A DNA stretch of 64,000 bases from Liolophura sinensis. Lineage: Eukaryota; Mollusca; Polyplacophora; Chitonida; Chitonidae. The first letter of the stretch is position 1, and every line of letters starts with the position of its first letter. The notes beneath the pieces were generated by a model that worked only from the letters and a program-made list of their open reading frames with translations, searched no databases and was not told the DNA's origin. Both the position numbers and the translations under genes were made by a program. Shown in pieces: positions 62,299 to 64,000 of the stretch. Location of the stretch: positions 17,610,001-17,674,000 of the forward strand of contig NC_088307.1 in the NCBI RefSeq assembly GCF_032854445.1, given 5' to 3'.

Positions 62299-62348
62299 TG
62301 CGGAAGGTCGTGGGTTTCCCAGAGCCCAGTTTCCTCCTACGATAATAA
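62299..62348 (+). repeat. V-SINE core fragment
   Basis: GCGGAAGGTCGTGGGTTTCC and AGCCCAGTTTCCTCCTACGA only. Confidence 0.6.
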
Positions 62349-62603
62349 AGTGTATAGCAGGGAATCGGGTGTCATAGCCACTGGTATTTCTACAAGCAAG
62401 GGGTTGTGAACCCACCTTGTCTTATCACATGTACATGTAGGTAAGCATGAATTTACAAAAGGCTATCTATAGTACATGTATGAGATTGGATCCATTCGGT
62501 CCATATCTTGCGATATCTTTGTGAACTTGATCAGTTTGTGAATTCTATAACATTAACTGATTCAATGAAAAAAATGTTCAATTTGGATGTGAAATTTTGA
62601 ATA

Positions 62604-62798
62604 CTGTGATTCTTCACCTTTTTTTGTTTGTTTGCATGTTTGTAAGGTGTTTTTATTCAAGCATATTCTTATGATGTTATCGTGTGTATGGACTGATAAA
62701 ATTATTCTTTTTTAAAGCCTTGAAATCAAATTAAAAATGTGCTTAAATTGCACTGAAAGTTGCTCCTCTTATAAGCTGAAAAGCTAAGGAATTTAGGT
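62604..62798 (+). repeat. MITE-like family B copy
   Basis: ACTGTGATTCTTCACC, GTTTGTAAGGTGTTTTTATT, GGACTGATAAAATTATTC, TTGCACTGAAAGTTGCTCCT and the end CTAAGGAATTTAGGTAG. An internal deletion removes the middle. Confidence 0.62.
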
Positions 62799-62960
62799 AG
62801 TGACAAAAAAGGAAAACAGTTTGTGTCTGTAATTTCCAGCAAAGATGACATTTTTTCAGCAAATCCAAGTACTCAGCCTTTATTAATATTTTTGCCTGTT
62901 GCATGTGTAGAGAGTGGCATGATGGTATACTGGTGTAGTAGACCTAGCTTCATGTATATG

Positions 62961-63174
62961 CCCTAAATGACCTTAAATTTTACCCTTGTGTAACTTGCCC
63001 AGTTTTCCTGATTCTGTGAGTTTTATTGATTATAGACGGGTATTTTGAGGTTTGTTTTGAACATGAGATAATATTCCACTGGGAAGTTGTGAGTTTCAGC
63101 ACGAAAAATAATATTTTGTGACATTTGTTTACCTTTACTTCACTTTTGTGGACAAAATTTTAGGTCATTTAGGG
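62961..63174 (+). mobile_element. MITE-like family A, complete 214-bp copy
   Basis: Inverted ends CCCTAAATGACCTTAAATTT and (reversed) CCCTAAATGACCTAAAATTT, about 20 bp nearly perfect. TATATG flanks both sides (62955-62960 and 63175-63180), a likely 6-bp target duplication, though the word is partly palindromic. No coding capacity. Other copies at 6225, 18073, 23380, 37795, 57660 and 60868. Confidence 0.75.
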
Positions 63175-63185
63175 TATATGTTAGA

Positions 63186-64000
63186 TGATAGTGCTTATAA
63201 AACCTGGTTATGAGATAGACCAGAGGTTATAAACAGTGTTATGTGATAGAGCTTATAAAACCTGGTTATGTGATAGACCAGAGGTTATAAACAGTGTTAT
63301 GTGATAGAGCTATAAAACCTGGTTATGAGATAGACCAGAGGTTATAAACAGTGTTATGTGATAGAGCTTATAAAACCTGGTTGTGAGATACACCAGATGT
63401 TATAAACAGTGTTATGTGATAGAGCTTCTAAAGCCTGGTTATGAGATAGACCAGAGGTTATTAACAGTGTTATGTTACAGAGCTTATAAAACCTGGTATG
63501 AGATAGACCAGAGGTTATTAACAGTGTTATGTGATAGAGCTTATAAAACCTGGTTGTGAGATAGACCAGAGGTTATAAACAGTGTTATGTGATAGAGCTT
63601 ATAAAACCTGGTTATGAGATAGACCAGAGGTTATAAACAGTGTTATGTGATAGAGCTTATAAAACCTGGTTGTGAGATAGACCAGATGTTATAAACAGTG
63701 TTATGTGATAGAGCTTATAAAACCTGGTTATGAGATAGACCAGATGTTATAAACAGTGTTATGTGATAGAGCTTATAAAACCTGGTTATGAGATAGACCA
63801 GAGGTTATAAACAGTGTTATGTGATAGAGCTTATAAAACCTGGTTATGAGATAGACCAGAGGTTATAAACAGTGTTATGTGATAGAGCTTATAAAACCTG
63901 GTTGTGAGATAGACCAGAGGTTATAAACAGTGTTATGTGATAGAGGTTATAAACAGTGTTATGTGATAGAGCTTATAAAACCTGGTTGTGAGATAGACCA
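63186..64000. repeat. 58-bp satellite array running off the right edge
   Basis: About 14 units containing GATAGAGCTTATAAAACCTG, GTTATGAGATAGACCAGAGG and TTATAAACAGTGTTATGT. Very uniform (mostly single-base variants), so young or homogenised. It starts only 11 bp after a family A element and its target-duplication word. Confidence 0.95.

Larger units (their letters stand above)
53553..64000. other. Endophilin-B intron 6, running off the window
   Basis: No further endophilin-B exon seen. Repeats are listed separately. 53952-55400, 56480-57660, 57965-59000, 61015-62295 and 62350-62600 show nothing else recognisable. Confidence 0.55.

Noticed and set aside
53553-64000. Remaining endophilin-B exons (last BAR helix, SH3 domain)
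   Set aside because: Looked for EFDRQAE- and ALYDY-type coding with splice sites; none found, so they must lie beyond the window.

Overview
This is a window of nuclear DNA from an animal, most likely a mollusc (a brachiopod or other lophotrochozoan is not excluded). It carries intron-rich genes with consensus GT/AG splice sites and very AT-rich introns. It also carries dozens of tRNA-headed SINEs whose body carries the V-SINE core and whose tail ends in (AATA)n; elements of this kind (V-SINE superfamily, e.g. RUDI) are described as widespread in molluscs. No prokaryotic, viral or organellar gene was seen.

Three protein-coding genes account for all coding exons I can support. (1) ACTR5/ARP5, + strand, 76 to 12647: the last 11 exons of the actin-related subunit of the INO80 chromatin remodeler; the start lies upstream of the window. 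(2) A gene I do not recognise, - strand, 34234 to 18307: twelve exons whose phases join without a break into a 1,218-residue, Ser/Pro/acidic-rich and probably largely disordered protein. (3) Endophilin-B (SH3GLB1-like), + strand, from 34443: five BAR-domain exons plus a probable 24-base microexon at 53529-53552; the rest, including the SH3 domain, lies beyond position 64000. Genes 1 and 2 converge, with 5.7 kb between stop codons. Genes 2 and 3 diverge from a compact shared promoter, with 208 bp between proposed start codons. Their functions do not obviously connect.

The rest is introns and intergenic DNA full of repeats: about 28 V-SINE copies or fragments, two further tRNA-headed SINE families that share a different 3' tail, two short TIR families (MITE-like), a 1.3-kb element with long inverted ends (8239-9573), an unclassified ~700-bp element present twice with SINEs nested in it, and tandem arrays with units of 12, 13, 19, 30/37, 43, 58 and 93 bp.

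The most striking feature is the 93-bp array at 12560-14110. Its unit is the 3' end of the last ACTR5 coding exon, stop codon included, repeated about 17 times. Because 93 is a multiple of three, every copy is in register and carries its own copy of the protein C-terminus and stop. I found no evidence of an entirely new biological system; the best leads are this array, the unrecognised 1,218-residue gene, the microexon, the shared promoter and a coding-like island at 49.4-49.8 kb.
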